Positions 51,992 through 62,098 of a DNA stretch of 64,000 nucleotides are shown here, one piece after another. The stretch's first letter is position 1. The number at the start of each line of letters is the position of its first letter. The stretch is taken from assembly GCF_017873175.1 (NCBI RefSeq), contig NZ_JAGGJW010000006.1:62001-126000 (forward strand). Reading direction: 5' to 3'. A program made the position numbers and the translations under genes. The notes beneath the pieces are model-generated. The model searched no databases. It saw nothing but the letters and a program-made list of their open reading frames with translations, and was not told the DNA's origin. The stretch comes from Neorhizobium petrolearium. Lineage in GTDB: Bacteria; Pseudomonadota; Alphaproteobacteria; Rhizobiales; Rhizobiaceae.

Positions 51992-52294
51992 TCATGAGAC
52001 AGAGCCCGGGGGGGAGAAGAACGGTTCAACCGAATGGCAAATTGTTGCAGCATCAAGGGGTATCCCTGTGGCCAGTACGTAGCCCGCCAGATGCGTGAGC
52101 TTTTGCAACGCCTCGCGCCTGTCGGCCGGCTGCCATGCAATAATTTGATTGCAAACCAGGCGTTCTTCCAGCTCAAGCTCGTCGAAGAACGAATGTACTC
52201 GAACCGTCTCGCCTCGCCGCCTTAACTCCAGCAGCAGCGTGCGATGACGTGAGAGGAGAGTGGTGAGGTCTTGAGGAACCTCGTAGTCGTCCAT
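51992..52294 (-). CDS. Hypothetical small protein near T4SS
   Basis: A 100-residue protein (ATG 52294, MDDYEVPQDLTTLLSRHRTLLLELRRRGETVRVHSFFDELELEERLVCNQI). It is mostly helical, no family recognised. It is divergent from the XRE regulator gene, with the dyad at 52340-52360 between them. Codon use looks coding. Confidence 0.5.
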   Translation of the reverse strand: MDDYEVPQDLTTLLSRHRTLLLELRRRGETVRVHSFFDELELEERLVCNQIIAWQPADRREALQKLTHLAGYVLATGIPLDAATICHSVEPFFSPPGSVS

Positions 52295-52339
52295 GATGGC
52301 TCCCTCGATTATTATTCCGTTCACACAAAGCGGAAAGCT

Positions 52340-52360
52340 CGCTTCTGGTCATAAGAAGCG
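52340..52360. promoter_or_regulatory. Dyad between hypothetical gene and XRE regulator
   Basis: CGCTTCT (52340-52346) and AGAAGCG (52354-52360) form perfect 7-base arms around 7 bases, midway in the divergent promoter. It is a plausible operator for the XRE protein encoded to the right. Confidence 0.4.
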
Positions 52361-52403
52361 TTGTTGATGTATGAGGATAAGAAACAATGGCGGGCCATCT
52401 TTC

Positions 52404-52883
52404 ATGACAAGCAGAGTAGACAAACACATCCAAGAGAAGGGTCTCGTCGAACATAAAGGTCCCGAAGCCGACAAGCCGGTTTACCGATGCCCTGGATATG
52501 AGGGGATCGCGGAGTTTTCCGAACTTGATAACCGAATTGCGGACGCGCTCAGGCAGGCGCGAGAACGCACCGGGCTCACGCATGCTGATGTCGCACCTCT
52601 GCTTGCGCTTCATCCTCAAGTCTATGGGCGATACGAGCGCAACGAAACGAAGATGACCGTGACCAGGCTCATTCATCTGAGCGAGCTTCTGGATTTTTCG
52701 CCAATCGATGTCATCATGGCTGCTGCGCCTTATCGGTTTGGAAAGACAAAAGACGAAGCCGACAGACGTCGCGAACTGATCAAGATCGTTGAGGCGCTGC
52801 CGGCCGACGCTGTGAATTCCTTGCTGTTGCTGGTCGATGCGATGATCAAGGTGCGATCAGCGGACGTTGCAAATGGCGGCTGA
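52404..52883 (+). CDS. XRE-family helix-turn-helix regulator
   Basis: A 159-residue protein (ATG 52404; ATG 52371 is possible). The HTH is residues 50-110: NRIADALRQARERTGLTHADVAPLLALHPQVYGRYERNETKMTVTRLIHLSELLDFSPIDVI. The C-terminal part (RRELIKIVEALPADAVNSLLLLVDAMI) is helical. XRE regulators beside conjugation systems often set the silent/active state; a role in control of virB or luxR is inferred. Confidence 0.85.
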   Translation: MTSRVDKHIQEKGLVEHKGPEADKPVYRCPGYEGIAEFSELDNRIADALRQARERTGLTHADVAPLLALHPQVYGRYERNETKMTVTRLIHLSELLDFSPIDVIMAAAPYRFGKTKDEADRRRELIKIVEALPADAVNSLLLLVDAMIKVRSADVANGG

Positions 52884-53146
52884 TTGGATGTGGGCCCACC
52901 TCAACGAAAGAGATCTTGCACGCCAAACGGTGTAGATCGGCGGACATTGTCACTGCAGCTCGCAAACGCAAGGAACATCGAGACAAAGCCCAAAGCGGTC
53001 GTCTGTTGACATCGTTGCGGGCGCCTTTCCGCAGCTTTCACTTGTCAAGGCGCCATGCCCAGGGAGGTCGCTTCCTGATGAATATCGCAGCCGAAGCCCT
53101 TCCATGAGGTTTCGTTATAGTCCTGCGCCTCCGATTTCCATCATCG

Positions 53147-53830
53147 TTATTCAGCTTCGGCCCAACTGCCTGAACTTTCTTCCGCGCGATGGTTGGCATC
53201 CGTGATTGCAAAGGATCGCGCTCGGCGCGACGGCACGGAAAGCAGGGACTGATCTATACCATAGGCCTTGCGGTGCTGTTGAAGCAGACGAAAAGAGGGG
53301 TAGGCTGCAATGACCATGACCGGTTCTCCCTCATAAAGTACGGGCTCACGCAGAACCTCCAATCGATAGCCTCTCCTGCGGATCATTTTCACGAGCGCAG
53401 GGTTTGTTTGTATAATGACGGTCTCGATCTTGGAAAAGACGAGGAACTCGAGAACGGCTGTCATCAATACGTCTGCAGTTGCAATGCCACGGACGTGCCT
53501 TACGTGTCTTGCGGTTGCACATCTTCCCCATTCGAAGACCTGACGCCCTCTTGGATAACTTTCTTCACCGATCAGCTCTGGGTAAAGATGGGACAGAAGG
53601 TGTGGTTTCATCGTCGGCAGCAGACGCGAATAGCCGACCACTTCGTTTTCCTCTGTCAGTACCAGGTGAATGGTGGACTGCGTATCGAACGCGTCCCGTT
53701 CCCGGCCGTCGCTTTGTCGAAGCGCCTCCCAGCCGAGCTCGTCGACAAAACACTGATGGCGGAAACGCCAAACCGCCTCCATGATGGACTGTTTTTGCGG
53801 GACTTGTCTGCCTCGTATAATCTCCAGCAT
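53147..53830 (-). CDS. Acyl-homoserine-lactone synthase (LuxI family)
   Basis: A 227-residue autoinducer synthase; ATG at 53830 with GGAGG 6 bases upstream. The invariant LuxI residues are visible: FRHQCFVDELGW (Arg, Phe, Trp), ERDAFD (two Asp), VGYSRLLPT (Arg) and VFEWGRCATARHVRH (Glu, Arg). The product should be an N-acyl-homoserine lactone sensed by the LuxR protein encoded 71 bases upstream. The ribosome-binding site lies in a hairpin (53837-53870). TraI- or CinI-type assignment cannot be made. Confidence 0.92.
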   Translation of the reverse strand: MLEIIRGRQVPQKQSIMEAVWRFRHQCFVDELGWEALRQSDGRERDAFDTQSTIHLVLTEENEVVGYSRLLPTMKPHLLSHLYPELIGEESYPRGRQVFEWGRCATARHVRHVRGIATADVLMTAVLEFLVFSKIETVIIQTNPALVKMIRRRGYRLEVLREPVLYEGEPVMVIAAYPSFRLLQQHRKAYGIDQSLLSVPSRRARSFAITDANHRAEESSGSWAEAE

Positions 53831-53836
53831 CGATTG

Positions 53837-53870
53837 CCTCCGTTGTGCACGCGTAATGTGCAACCGGAGG
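53837..53870 (-). promoter_or_regulatory. Hairpin sequestering the luxI ribosome-binding site
   Basis: In the minus-strand transcript CCTCCGGTTG (53870-53861) can pair with CAACGGAGG (53845-53837), a 9-pair stem with one bulged G. The 3' arm contains the GGAGG ribosome-binding sequence, 6 bases before the luxI ATG. The loop has further short pairing (GCAC with GTGC). If formed, this stem would block translation initiation. The interval also contains TGTGCA and TTGCAC elements reminiscent of LuxR half-sites, but no clean lux box. Confidence 0.55.
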
Positions 53871-53901
53871 TAAGGAAAAACTATTCGTAAATTGTCGTAT
53901 T

Positions 53902-54627
53902 TTACCGTTGCAGTCCGCGTCGAAACGCCTCTGCAATCAGATGTGCTCGATTTCTTGCGTTCAACTTCTGCTGCAGATTGGTAAGGTGAGCTTGGACCGT
54001 CCGCGGCGAACGCCGGGTCATTTCACCGATTTCCCAATCCTTCTTGCCTTCAACACACCAGGTCAGGCATTCGCTTTCGCTGCGGGTGACCATGACGTCT
54101 TCGGTAATGTCGCTGCCCGCAGCGTTCAGGTCTCGCAGTCGGGTGTAAGCCCTGATTGCTATGATGTGAAGGAGGTCCCTATGGGGCACCGGCAACGAGA
54201 CCTTCTTTCCCGCAACGGAGAAGATGCCCGCAAAGCCTGACCGTGTGAAGATCGGGATCGTGATGCCGTCCACCAGTCCGAAATCGGCAGCTTCGCGCAT
54301 GACTTGGCGGGCTTTGGGCGGCAGAGCCTTATTGTCAATCGTTTCGGACCATACGATTGCCCGGTCCGCTCGACGAACGAGGTTCACAACGGGATCGTCT
54401 CGGAAGTAATTTTTCCTCAGATACCGCTCAAACCATGCTGGTGGCCAACCGTTGAGATGGAAGTAGCTCTCCAGGCTCTCATGGGGGAGGGGAAGTCCTG
54501 CCAAGGCAAATCGCTCAACACCCAAAGATACCACCATGCGCTCAACGAGTTCGCAAACCTCCGCGACAGTTCGTGTCGAAATGCAAGCCTCAGAAAACTG
54601 AAGCATCAAATAGGCTAACTTGTCCAA
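53902..54627 (-). CDS. LuxR-family quorum-sensing regulator
   Basis: A 241-residue LuxR protein. The autoinducer domain has the key residues: NGWPPAWFERYLRKNYFRDDPVV (Trp, Tyr, Asp) and AIVWSE (Trp), with DGITIPIFTRSGFAGIFSVAG. The GerE-type HTH ends it: LTWCVEGKKDWEIGEMTRRSPRTVQAHLTNLQQKLNARNRAHLIAEA. It is upstream of luxI on the same strand, an order like luxR-luxI of conjugation control systems. It likely controls luxI and possibly the T4SS. Confidence 0.92.
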   Translation of the reverse strand: MDKLAYLMLQFSEACISTRTVAEVCELVERMVVSLGVERFALAGLPLPHESLESYFHLNGWPPAWFERYLRKNYFRDDPVVNLVRRADRAIVWSETIDNKALPPKARQVMREAADFGLVDGITIPIFTRSGFAGIFSVAGKKVSLPVPHRDLLHIIAIRAYTRLRDLNAAGSDITEDVMVTRSESECLTWCVEGKKDWEIGEMTRRSPRTVQAHLTNLQQKLNARNRAHLIAEAFRRGLQR

Positions 54628-54936
54628 CCTTTTGCTCCATTATCACGGTTATGCCGAGCCGCTGACGATGGCCTTTAGGTCACGCCCGCTGAGCCCAAAT
54701 ACTTGTGAGATGAAGATCAGCGGCCAATTCTGGCTTTTGGATAGGAACGAAATGCTCCTGTTATAAAAATGCAACGATCCGATCAGGTGTGTGACCTGAT
54801 TACCGTAAACTTTCGCAAGCTATTCGAAAGCGGTGGCCGTTGAACAAAGTTTTCCAAATTGCCCCCGCGTCGAGCCTGTCCAGTCGCACGGAATGGAAGC
54901 ATAAGAGAAGACGACTGGCGAGGCAATTAGGTTGAA
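54628..54936. promoter_or_regulatory. Region upstream of luxR with a dyad; no gene seen
   Basis: No convincing gene. ATCAGGT-GTGTG-ACCTGAT (54782-54800) is a perfect 7-base inverted repeat 155 bases before the luxR start. It has the AGGT/ACCT halves of a lux box but in the opposite order. It may be an operator or a small hairpin. Confidence 0.35.
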
Positions 54937-55098
54937 ATGCAGCAAAGGAAAACACAAGGATTACCGTTGATTAAGGCTGATGACAGATCTGTCGATAAGG
55001 AGCGGCGGAAGCGGGAGACCGCGACGGAAAAGAAGGCACGCGAGAAGGATAAGCGCCAGCAGGCGAGTCAGAAGGGACGAGCAGACGCGGGCAAGTGA
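54937..55098 (+). CDS. Putative very basic 53-residue protein
   Basis: A short frame from ATG 54937 to TGA 55096-55098 reads MQQRKTQGLPLIKADDRSVD, then KERRKRETATEKKAREKDKRQQASQKGRADAGK. The Lys/Arg/Glu-rich helix is like small charged proteins often found in rhizobial genomes, but no ribosome-binding site stands out and no family is recognised. It could be chance. Confidence 0.3.
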   Translation: MQQRKTQGLPLIKADDRSVDKERRKRETATEKKAREKDKRQQASQKGRADAGK

Positions 55099-55324
55099 TG
55101 CGTATTGGGCGCGTGTTGATCGCCAGCGCCGGACGGCAAGGGAATCAATATCTCATGCATCTGCCAGACAGGCTTCGGTGTGCTTGCGGGAACAATGAGG
55201 GTAACAGCGTGCTTATCGGAAAGCTGCCCGGTAAGGTCTCGCCAGCTAAAAAGGAGCGCGCACTGAACCGCTACGTAGTCCCGTTTTCCGTTGCCTGTAG
55301 GTCTCTGAAATCTTTAAGAAAAAT

Positions 55325-55400
55325 GGTGGGCGATGAGAGACTCGAACTCCCGACATCCTCGGTGTAAACGAGGCGCTCTACCAACTGAGCTAATCGCCCT
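55325..55400 (-). tRNA. tRNA-Val (TAC)
   Basis: A complete cloverleaf on the minus strand: acceptor GGGCGAT/ATCGCCC, D-arm AGCTCAGTTGGTAGAGC, anticodon stem CCTCG/CGAGG with loop TTTACAC (anticodon TAC), T-arm GGGAGTTCGAGTCTCT, discriminator A and encoded CCA (55325-55327). Confidence 0.97.
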
Positions 55401-55663
55401 TTCGCGGCTGCGGAACGTTCGCCCGCCGCGTCGGTGGCCGTGATCTATGCGGATCGCGGAAAAACCGCAAGAGCTTTCATGATGTTTTTTTGAATTTTTT
55501 GGGGAAGCTGCGCTTGCCGGGAGGGCGGAGGAGGGCAAAGAGAGTGGTCGTCATCCTTTTGTCTTGAAACCTGCTTGACACCCGAACGCGAACCTCCTAG
55601 TTAGCCGCTCAACCGAGCGGTCGAGGCCGCCGGCCGGGAGGTGTCACGCCTCACGAGTAATGC

Positions 55664-55740
55664 GCGGGTGTAGCTCAGTCGGTTAGAGTGCCGGCCTGTC
55701 ACGCCGGAGGTCGCGGGTTCGAGCCCCGTCACTCGCGCCA
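55664..55740 (+). tRNA. tRNA-Asp (GTC), copy 1
   Basis: A 77-base cloverleaf: acceptor GCGGGTG/CACTCGC (one G-T pair), D-arm AGCTCAGTCGGTTAGAGT, anticodon loop CTGTCAC between CCGGC and GCCGG (anticodon GTC), T-arm CGGGTTCGAGCCCCG, encoded CCA. Confidence 0.97.
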
Positions 55741-55815
55741 TCTCTTCCTCGAAAGATTTGCTGGCGCGTCGATATGCGAGGGCAGATTTTAAAGTGCCGC
55801 AAGCCGGCATCATGC

Positions 55816-55892
55816 GCGGGTGTAGCTCAGTCGGTTAGAGTGCCGGCCTGTCACGCCGGAGGTCGCGGGTTCGAGCCCCGTCACTCGCGCCA
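55816..55892 (+). tRNA. tRNA-Asp (GTC), copy 2
   Basis: Identical to the copy at 55664-55740 over all 77 bases, with CCA encoded. The 75 bases between the copies are not similar to what precedes copy 1 beyond a few bases (ATGCGC), so this is a tandem gene duplication confined to the tRNA. Confidence 0.97.
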
Positions 55893-56110
55893 TTCACGAT
55901 TTTCTCTACTCTTCCGGTTGGCCTTTAAACCGATTTGATCGCAGCGTGTTCCTTGCGAAACGGGCTTCTGGCTTCCGCAGAGACAGAGGCGCCGGCGTTC
56001 ACCGGAATTGCTTCATCTCGGTACAGGATGCCGCGCTCAAAAGGCTTGCGCCGCGGCTTCGGCTGCGCTAGTCACGGCTTGTTGCAATGCACGTTCGCTT
56101 GGCCCGTGTA

Positions 56111-56137
56111 TTGACTTTAAAGCGTCGCTCGACGCTT
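56111..56137 (+). promoter_or_regulatory. Possible promoter element and hairpin upstream of nuoA
   Basis: A TTGACT box (56111-56116) is followed by a small perfect hairpin AAGCGTC-GCTC-GACGCTT (56120-56137), ending 23 bases before nuoA. No convincing -10 box at the right distance was found, so the promoter call is weak; the hairpin itself is directly visible. Confidence 0.3.
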
Positions 56138-56160
56138 CAGGCAAGCTGGGATCGAATACC

Positions 56161-56526
56161 ATGAGTGAACTCCTCACTTCCTATGTCCCGATCGCGATTT
56201 TCATCGGTATTGCGCTGGTGATCGGTATCGCGCTTCTGGTCGCCCCCTTCGCCGTGGCCTATAAGGCGCCCGATTCGGAAAAGCTGTCGGCCTATGAATG
56301 CGGCTTCAACGCTTTCGACGATGCGCGCATGAAGTTCGACATCCGATTCTATCTGGTCTCGATTCTCTTCATTATCTTCGACCTCGAGGTGGCTTTCCTG
56401 TTCCCGTGGGCTGTCTCTTTCGGTGAGATGGGCTGGTTCGGTTTCTGGTCGATGATGGTTTTCCTTGCCGTCCTGACGGTCGGCTTCATCTATGAGTGGA
56501 AGAAAGGAGCGCTGGAATGGGAGTAG
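56161..56526 (+). CDS. nuoA: NADH-quinone oxidoreductase subunit A
   Basis: A 121-residue membrane subunit of complex I; ATG at 56161 gives [22 protein letters not shown], while the longer open frame upstream has no similarity. Three helices and the conserved loop [36 protein letters not shown] (with the Cys facing the quinone site) are present. First gene of the nuo operon; its end overlaps nuoB by 10 bases. Confidence 0.97.
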   Translation: MSELLTSYVPIAIFIGIALVIGIALLVAPFAVAYKAPDSEKLSAYECGFNAFDDARMKFDIRFYLVSILFIIFDLEVAFLFPWAVSFGEMGWFGFWSMMVFLAVLTVGFIYEWKKGALEWE

Positions 56527-57098
56527 TCGACAACGGCAACACTCTCGTTGCGCCGAAACCGAAGGGTATTATCGATCCGAGTACTGGTAAGCCGGTCGGT
56601 AGTGACGATGCTTTTTTTGGAGGGGTTAACGACGAACTGGCCGACAAGGGCTTTTTGGTGACGTCGACCCACGATCTGATCACCTGGGCCCGCACGGGTT
56701 CGCTGATGTGGATGCAGTTCGGCCTGGCCTGTTGCGCCGTGGAGATGATGCAGGCCTCGATGCCGCGCTATGATATGGAGCGTTTTGGCTTTGCTCCCCG
56801 TGCATCGCCGCGCCAGTCGGACGTCATGATCGTTGCCGGAACGCTGACCAACAAGATGGCCCCGGCGCTCCGCAAGGTCTATGACCAGATGCCGGAGCCG
56901 CGTTACGTCATTTCGATGGGGTCGTGCGCCAATGGCGGCGGCTATTACCATTATTCCTATTCCGTGGTTCGCGGATGCGATCGCGTCGTGCCGGTGGATG
57001 TCTATGTTCCGGGCTGTCCCCCCACGGCTGAGGCGCTGCTTTACGGTGTGCTTCTGCTGCAAAAGAAGATCCGGCGCACCGGTACGATCGAGCGCTGA
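56517..57098 (+). CDS. nuoB: NADH-quinone oxidoreductase subunit B
   Basis: A 193-residue subunit carrying the N2 [4Fe-4S] cluster next to the quinone site: [27 protein letters not shown] and [14 protein letters not shown] supply the cysteines, including the adjacent Cys-Cys pair. ATG at 56517 (MGVVDNGN) lies inside the end of nuoA, with GGAG upstream (AAAGGAGCGCTGGA). Confidence 0.98.
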   Translation: MGVVDNGNTLVAPKPKGIIDPSTGKPVGSDDAFFGGVNDELADKGFLVTSTHDLITWARTGSLMWMQFGLACCAVEMMQASMPRYDMERFGFAPRASPRQSDVMIVAGTLTNKMAPALRKVYDQMPEPRYVISMGSCANGGGYYHYSYSVVRGCDRVVPVDVYVPGCPPTAEALLYGVLLLQKKIRRTGTIER

Positions 57099-57116
57099 GG
57101 GCCTGAGGACAAGACG

Positions 57117-57719
57117 ATGAGCGAAGCCCTGACCGAGCTTGCAACCTATATCCGCGAGGCGCGCTCCGCCCTCGTGGAAGATGCGACGATCGCCTTTGGC
57201 GAATTGACGCTTACGACGACCGCTGAAAACATCGTGCCGCTGCTGACCTTCCTTCGGGATGATGTGCAGTGTGGTTTCATATGTTTTGTCGACATCTGCG
57301 GCGTCGATTGGCCGCAGCGTGAAAAGCGTTTCGACGTGGTGTACCATCTTCTGTCGCCCAGGCAGAACCAGCGCATTCGCGTGAAGCTCGCCGTCGGCGA
57401 AGGCGAGGCCGTCCCCTCGGCGACCGCCGTCTACATGGGGGCCGACTGGTTCGAGCGTGAAGCGTGGGACATGTATGGCATTCCCTTCACTGGCCACCCG
57501 GACCTTCGTCGCATCCTGACGGACTACGGTTTCGAGGGGCATCCGATGCGCAAGGATTTCCCAACGACGGGATATGTAGAGGTCCGCTATGACGACAATG
57601 CCAAGCGGGTTGTCTACGAACCTGTCGAGTTACGCCAGGAATTCCGTAATTTTGACTTTCTGTCTCCATGGGAAGGCACGGATTACGTGCTGCCGGGAGA
57701 CGAGAAGGCCAAGACTTAG
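57117..57719 (+). CDS. nuoC: NADH-quinone oxidoreductase subunit C
   Basis: A 200-residue 30-kDa subunit: [27 protein letters not shown], the signature [39 protein letters not shown] and a C-terminal [12 protein letters not shown]. It forms part of the quinone module with NuoB and NuoD. Unlike in tight operons, 465 bases separate it from nuoD, filled by a decayed gene. Confidence 0.97.
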   Translation: MSEALTELATYIREARSALVEDATIAFGELTLTTTAENIVPLLTFLRDDVQCGFICFVDICGVDWPQREKRFDVVYHLLSPRQNQRIRVKLAVGEGEAVPSATAVYMGADWFEREAWDMYGIPFTGHPDLRRILTDYGFEGHPMRKDFPTTGYVEVRYDDNAKRVVYEPVELRQEFRNFDFLSPWEGTDYVLPGDEKAKT

Positions 57720-57773
57720 GTGAAATAAACAGGGCGAATAGCGGATAGTTGTCGCCAAACGAAAGGAAGACGC

Positions 57774-58135
57774 AGACGAACAACTCCCATGAGGATCTCA
57801 ACGTGTGGCCGCGGGCAATTGAGCGTGCAGTTCAATTCTATCGCGCGACGGATGGATTTCCGAGGGATGAGATACACGGTTAAGACGCTGGAATTCGCAG
57901 GAGCGCTGCTTCGGTGGCGGCAAGTATTGCGGAAAGTCGCAGGCGGGAAAACACCAGTAATTTCATCCAGTTTCTCGGGATTGCTCAAGGTTCTTTGAAG
58001 GAGTTGGGGCGCATATGGTCGTCGCCGGGAAGTGAAGAGCCTTCCGGTACGGCAGTTTCGGAGCCTGATGGAGCAGCGCGATGAGATTGTCGGATGGTCC
58101 ATGCACTGATCAGACGTCTGCAGGAAAAGACATGA
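57774..58135 (+). pseudogene. Decayed four-helix-bundle (S23/IVP-like) gene inside the nuo operon
   Basis: Between nuoC and nuoD the plus strand reads EDLNVWPRAIERAVQFYRATDGFPRDEIHG, then an in-frame TAA near 57874, then IRRSAASVAASIAESRRRENTSNFIQFLGIAQGSLKELG in the same frame. After a frameshift the end reads MVHALIRRLQEKT with TGA at 58133-58135. This is the pattern of four-helix-bundle proteins (vWxRA..L....Y..t..fP..E..GL..QiRRAavSip.NIAEG). At least one stop and one frameshift make it a pseudogene. Confidence 0.75.
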
Positions 58136-58184
58136 TCAAGTTGAAACAGCTATTCGCTAAATCCTCCAAGCGCGGAGCGCGCAT

Positions 58185-59375
58185 ATGACTGAACATAACG
58201 TCCGCAATTTCACCATCAACTTTGGGCCTGAGCATCCATCTGCCCACGGCGTGTTGCGCCTTGTTCTGGAGCTCGATGGAGAAATCGTCGAGCGTGTAGA
58301 CCCGCATATCGGCCTTCTTCATCGCGGAACCGAAAAGCTGATCGAGACGAAGACGTATCTGCAGGCAGTCCCCTATTTCGATCGCCTGGACTATGTCGCG
58401 CCGATGAACCAGGAACACGCGTTCGCCCTGGCGGTAGAACGCCTACTGGGCATCGATATTCCGATCCGCGGGCAGTTGATCCGCGTGCTCTACTGCGAGA
58501 TCGGCCGTATTTTGAACCATCTCCTGAATGTGACGACGCAGGCCATGGACTGCGGTGCTTTGACGCCGCCGCTCTGGGGCTTCGAAGAGCGCGAAAAGTT
58601 GATGGTTTTTTATGAGCGGGCCTGCGGAGCCCGTATGCATGCTGCCTATTTCCGGCCGGGAGGCGTGCACCAGGATCTGCCGCCAGAACTGGTCGACGAC
58701 ATCGAAAAGTGGTGCGATCCCTTTATGGTCGCGCTCGACGACATCGACAAGCTCCTGACCGGCAACCGCATCTTCAAGCAGCGCAATGTCGATATCGGTG
58801 TCGTATCGATCGATGATGCATGGTCTTGGGGCTTTTCGGGTGTGATGGTGCGCGGTTCCGGGCTGGCGTGGGATTTGCGCAAGTCGCAGCCTTACGAATG
58901 TTATGCAGATCTCGATTTCGACATTCCGATCGGCAAGAACGGGGACTGTTATGACCGCTATCTTGTCCGTATGGAGGAGATGCGGCAGTCGGTTCGCATC
59001 ATGCGTCAGGTTCTTGCGCGCCTCAAGGGTGATGCGCGGACCGGCCCGGTCTCTTCGCTGGACGGCAAGGTCGTGCCGCCGAAGCGCTCCGAGATGAAGC
59101 GGTCGATGGAAGCGTTGATTCATCACTTCAAGCTCTACACCGAAGGTTATCGCGTGCCGGCTGGTGAGGTTTATGCTGCCGTGGAGGCTCCGAAAGGGGA
59201 GTTCGGTGTCTATCTGGTCGCGGATGGAACCAACAAGCCGTATCGCTGCAAGATCCGCGCACCGGGTTATGCGCATTTGGCTGCGATGGATTTCCTTGGG
59301 CGCGGGCATATGCTGGCCGACATGGCTGCCGTGCTGGGCTCGCTTGATATCGTGTTCGGCGAGGTAGACCGCTGA
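58185..59375 (+). CDS. nuoD: NADH-quinone oxidoreductase subunit D
   Basis: A 396-residue 49-kDa subunit forming the quinone-binding cavity with NuoB. It begins [33 protein letters not shown] with the conserved His of the quinone site; [12 protein letters not shown] and the C-terminal [29 protein letters not shown] are typical. AAGCGCGGAGCGCGCAT precedes the start. Its stop overlaps the next ATG (TGATG). Confidence 0.98.
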   Translation: MTEHNVRNFTINFGPEHPSAHGVLRLVLELDGEIVERVDPHIGLLHRGTEKLIETKTYLQAVPYFDRLDYVAPMNQEHAFALAVERLLGIDIPIRGQLIRVLYCEIGRILNHLLNVTTQAMDCGALTPPLWGFEEREKLMVFYERACGARMHAAYFRPGGVHQDLPPELVDDIEKWCDPFMVALDDIDKLLTGNRIFKQRNVDIGVVSIDDAWSWGFSGVMVRGSGLAWDLRKSQPYECYADLDFDIPIGKNGDCYDRYLVRMEEMRQSVRIMRQVLARLKGDARTGPVSSLDGKVVPPKRSEMKRSMEALIHHFKLYTEGYRVPAGEVYAAVEAPKGEFGVYLVADGTNKPYRCKIRAPGYAHLAAMDFLGRGHMLADMAAVLGSLDIVFGEVDR

Positions 59376-59638
59376 TGATCCGCGCCGTCGTATTCGCTGG
59401 CTTTTTGTTGGCTGGCCCGGCTGCCCTTGCGCAGCAGGACCAGTCGGCCGATCAGCTCGGCGGTTCGACGGCTTCCGGCGGATCGAAATCGATGGGTGAT
59501 CTCCTGTCGGAAGGATATGAGATCAAAACCTCCGTTCCCAATGGGACAAAGTTCATAGTGTTCATGCAGAAAGACAAGTCTGCCTATGCCTGCGAGTTCG
59601 TGTCGCTCACGCGGTCGCGGTGTGGATCCATAAACTGA
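59375..59638 (+). CDS. Small exported protein between nuoD and nuoE
   Basis: An 87-residue protein whose ATG overlaps the nuoD stop. A signal peptide ([20 protein letters not shown]) precedes a short mature part ([64 protein letters not shown]) with two Cys that could form a disulfide. Such a gene occupies this spot in rhizobial nuo operons; its role in complex I is unknown. Confidence 0.8.
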   Translation: MIRAVVFAGFLLAGPAALAQQDQSADQLGGSTASGGSKSMGDLLSEGYEIKTSVPNGTKFIVFMQKDKSAYACEFVSLTRSRCGSIN

Positions 59639-59654
59639 TAAGGCGTGGAAAAGA

Positions 59655-60779
59655 ATGTCCGTTCGTCGATTAGCCGAAGATAGCGTCCAGCCGGCAGTAT
59701 TCGCCTTTAACGAGGAGAATGCCGCCTGGGCCGAGGCAACGATCAGGAAATATCCGGAAGGCCGGCAGCAATCCGCCGTCATTCCGCTTCTGATGCGTGC
59801 GCAGGAGCAGGATGGCTGGGTCACCCGCGCGGCGATTGAACATGTCGCCAACAAGCTGGATATGCCCTATATCCGCGTCCTCGAAGTCGCGACCTTCTAC
59901 ACCCAGTTCCAGTTGAAGCCTGTCGGCACCCGCGCCCATATCCAGGTCTGCGGCACCACGCCCTGCATGCTGCGCGGCGCCGAAGACCTGATGAAGGTCT
60001 GTCAGCACAAGATCCATCACGATCCCTTCGAACTCAATGCCGACGGCACGCTCTCCTGGGAAGAGGTCGAATGTCAGGGCGCTTGCGTCAACGCGCCGAT
60101 GGTCATCATCTTCAAGGATGCCTATGAGGATCTGACGCCTGAGCGCCTGGAAGAGATCATCGACGCTTTCGAAGCCGGCAAGGGCGATCAGATCAAGCCG
60201 GGTCCTCAGATCGACCGCTATTTTTCCGCACCCGAAGGCGGCCCTCAGACGCTTCTCGAAGACGTGAAACCCGTTCGGACTAACCTCGATGCGCAGCCTG
60301 CGACCGATGCCGCGCCGGTTCCGCCGGCCGAGGCTGCCCGTCCCAAGGACACAGCGCCGGAAACCGATCCGAAGCTGAAGACGCCGGCCACCGCGCCAAA
60401 GGCGGCTGCGGCTAACGTAAAGGCAGCCGAAGCCCAGCCGCTGAAGAGCGAGGCCGCTCCCAAGGCCGCGGCTGCAAAGGCGGAAAAGCCCTCGCTTGAA
60501 GACAAGAATCGCCCGAAAGGGATCGATAGGCCGGCCGAACCGGACGATCTCAAAATGATCTCCGGCGTCGGCCCGAAGATAGAGGGCATTCTTCACGAAC
60601 TCGGCATCTACACCTTCGCGCAAGTCGCGGCGTGGAAGAAGGCGGAGCGCGAATGGGTCGACGGATATCTGAATTTCAAGGGCCGCATCGAACGCGACGA
60701 CTGGGTCAAGCAGGCCAAGGCGCTCGCCAAGGGCGGCGAAGCCGAATACATTAAGGTCTTCGGCAAGAAGCCGCGGTAA
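59655..60779 (+). CDS. nuoE: NADH-quinone oxidoreductase subunit E with C-terminal helix-hairpin-helix-like tail
   Basis: A 374-residue protein. Residues 1-190 are Nuo[44 protein letters not shown], and the [2Fe-2S] ligands in [12 protein letters not shown] and [11 protein letters not shown]. Ordinary NuoE ends near here. An Ala/Pro/Lys-rich linker of about 90 residues follows, then a tail of about 75 residues ([51 protein letters not shown]) with a helix-hairpin-helix GVGPKIEG. The same tail domain ends the protein encoded at 62099-62785. Confidence 0.95.
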   Translation: MSVRRLAEDSVQPAVFAFNEENAAWAEATIRKYPEGRQQSAVIPLLMRAQEQDGWVTRAAIEHVANKLDMPYIRVLEVATFYTQFQLKPVGTRAHIQVCGTTPCMLRGAEDLMKVCQHKIHHDPFELNADGTLSWEEVECQGACVNAPMVIIFKDAYEDLTPERLEEIIDAFEAGKGDQIKPGPQIDRYFSAPEGGPQTLLEDVKPVRTNLDAQPATDAAPVPPAEAARPKDTAPETDPKLKTPATAPKAAAANVKAAEAQPLKSEAAPKAAAAKAEKPSLEDKNRPKGIDRPAEPDDLKMISGVGPKIEGILHELGIYTFAQVAAWKKAEREWVDGYLNFKGRIERDDWVKQAKALAKGGEAEYIKVFGKKPR

Positions 60780-60789
60780 GGGGTGAGAC

Positions 60790-62094
<1,305 letters not shown>

Positions 62095-62098
62095 GAAC

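Noticed and set aside
53840..53865. Classical 18-base lux/tra box before luxI
   Set aside because: TGTGCA and TTGCAC elements are present, but they do not form a dyad with the right spacing; the hairpin reading is better supported.
55314..55538. Minus-strand frame over the tRNA-Val region, and the plus-strand frame ending MVGDERLELPTSSV
   Set aside because: These are translations of a tRNA gene; the GDExLExPTSSV-type peptide is a well-known artefact of antisense tRNA.
55601..55813. Minus-strand frame with GLEPATSGVTGRHSNRLSYTRA
   Set aside because: Antisense of the tRNA-Asp gene; not a protein gene.
60245..60589. Ala/Ser-rich minus-strand frame opposite the NuoE linker
   Set aside because: Low-complexity reverse of the Ala/Pro/Lys linker, not a gene.
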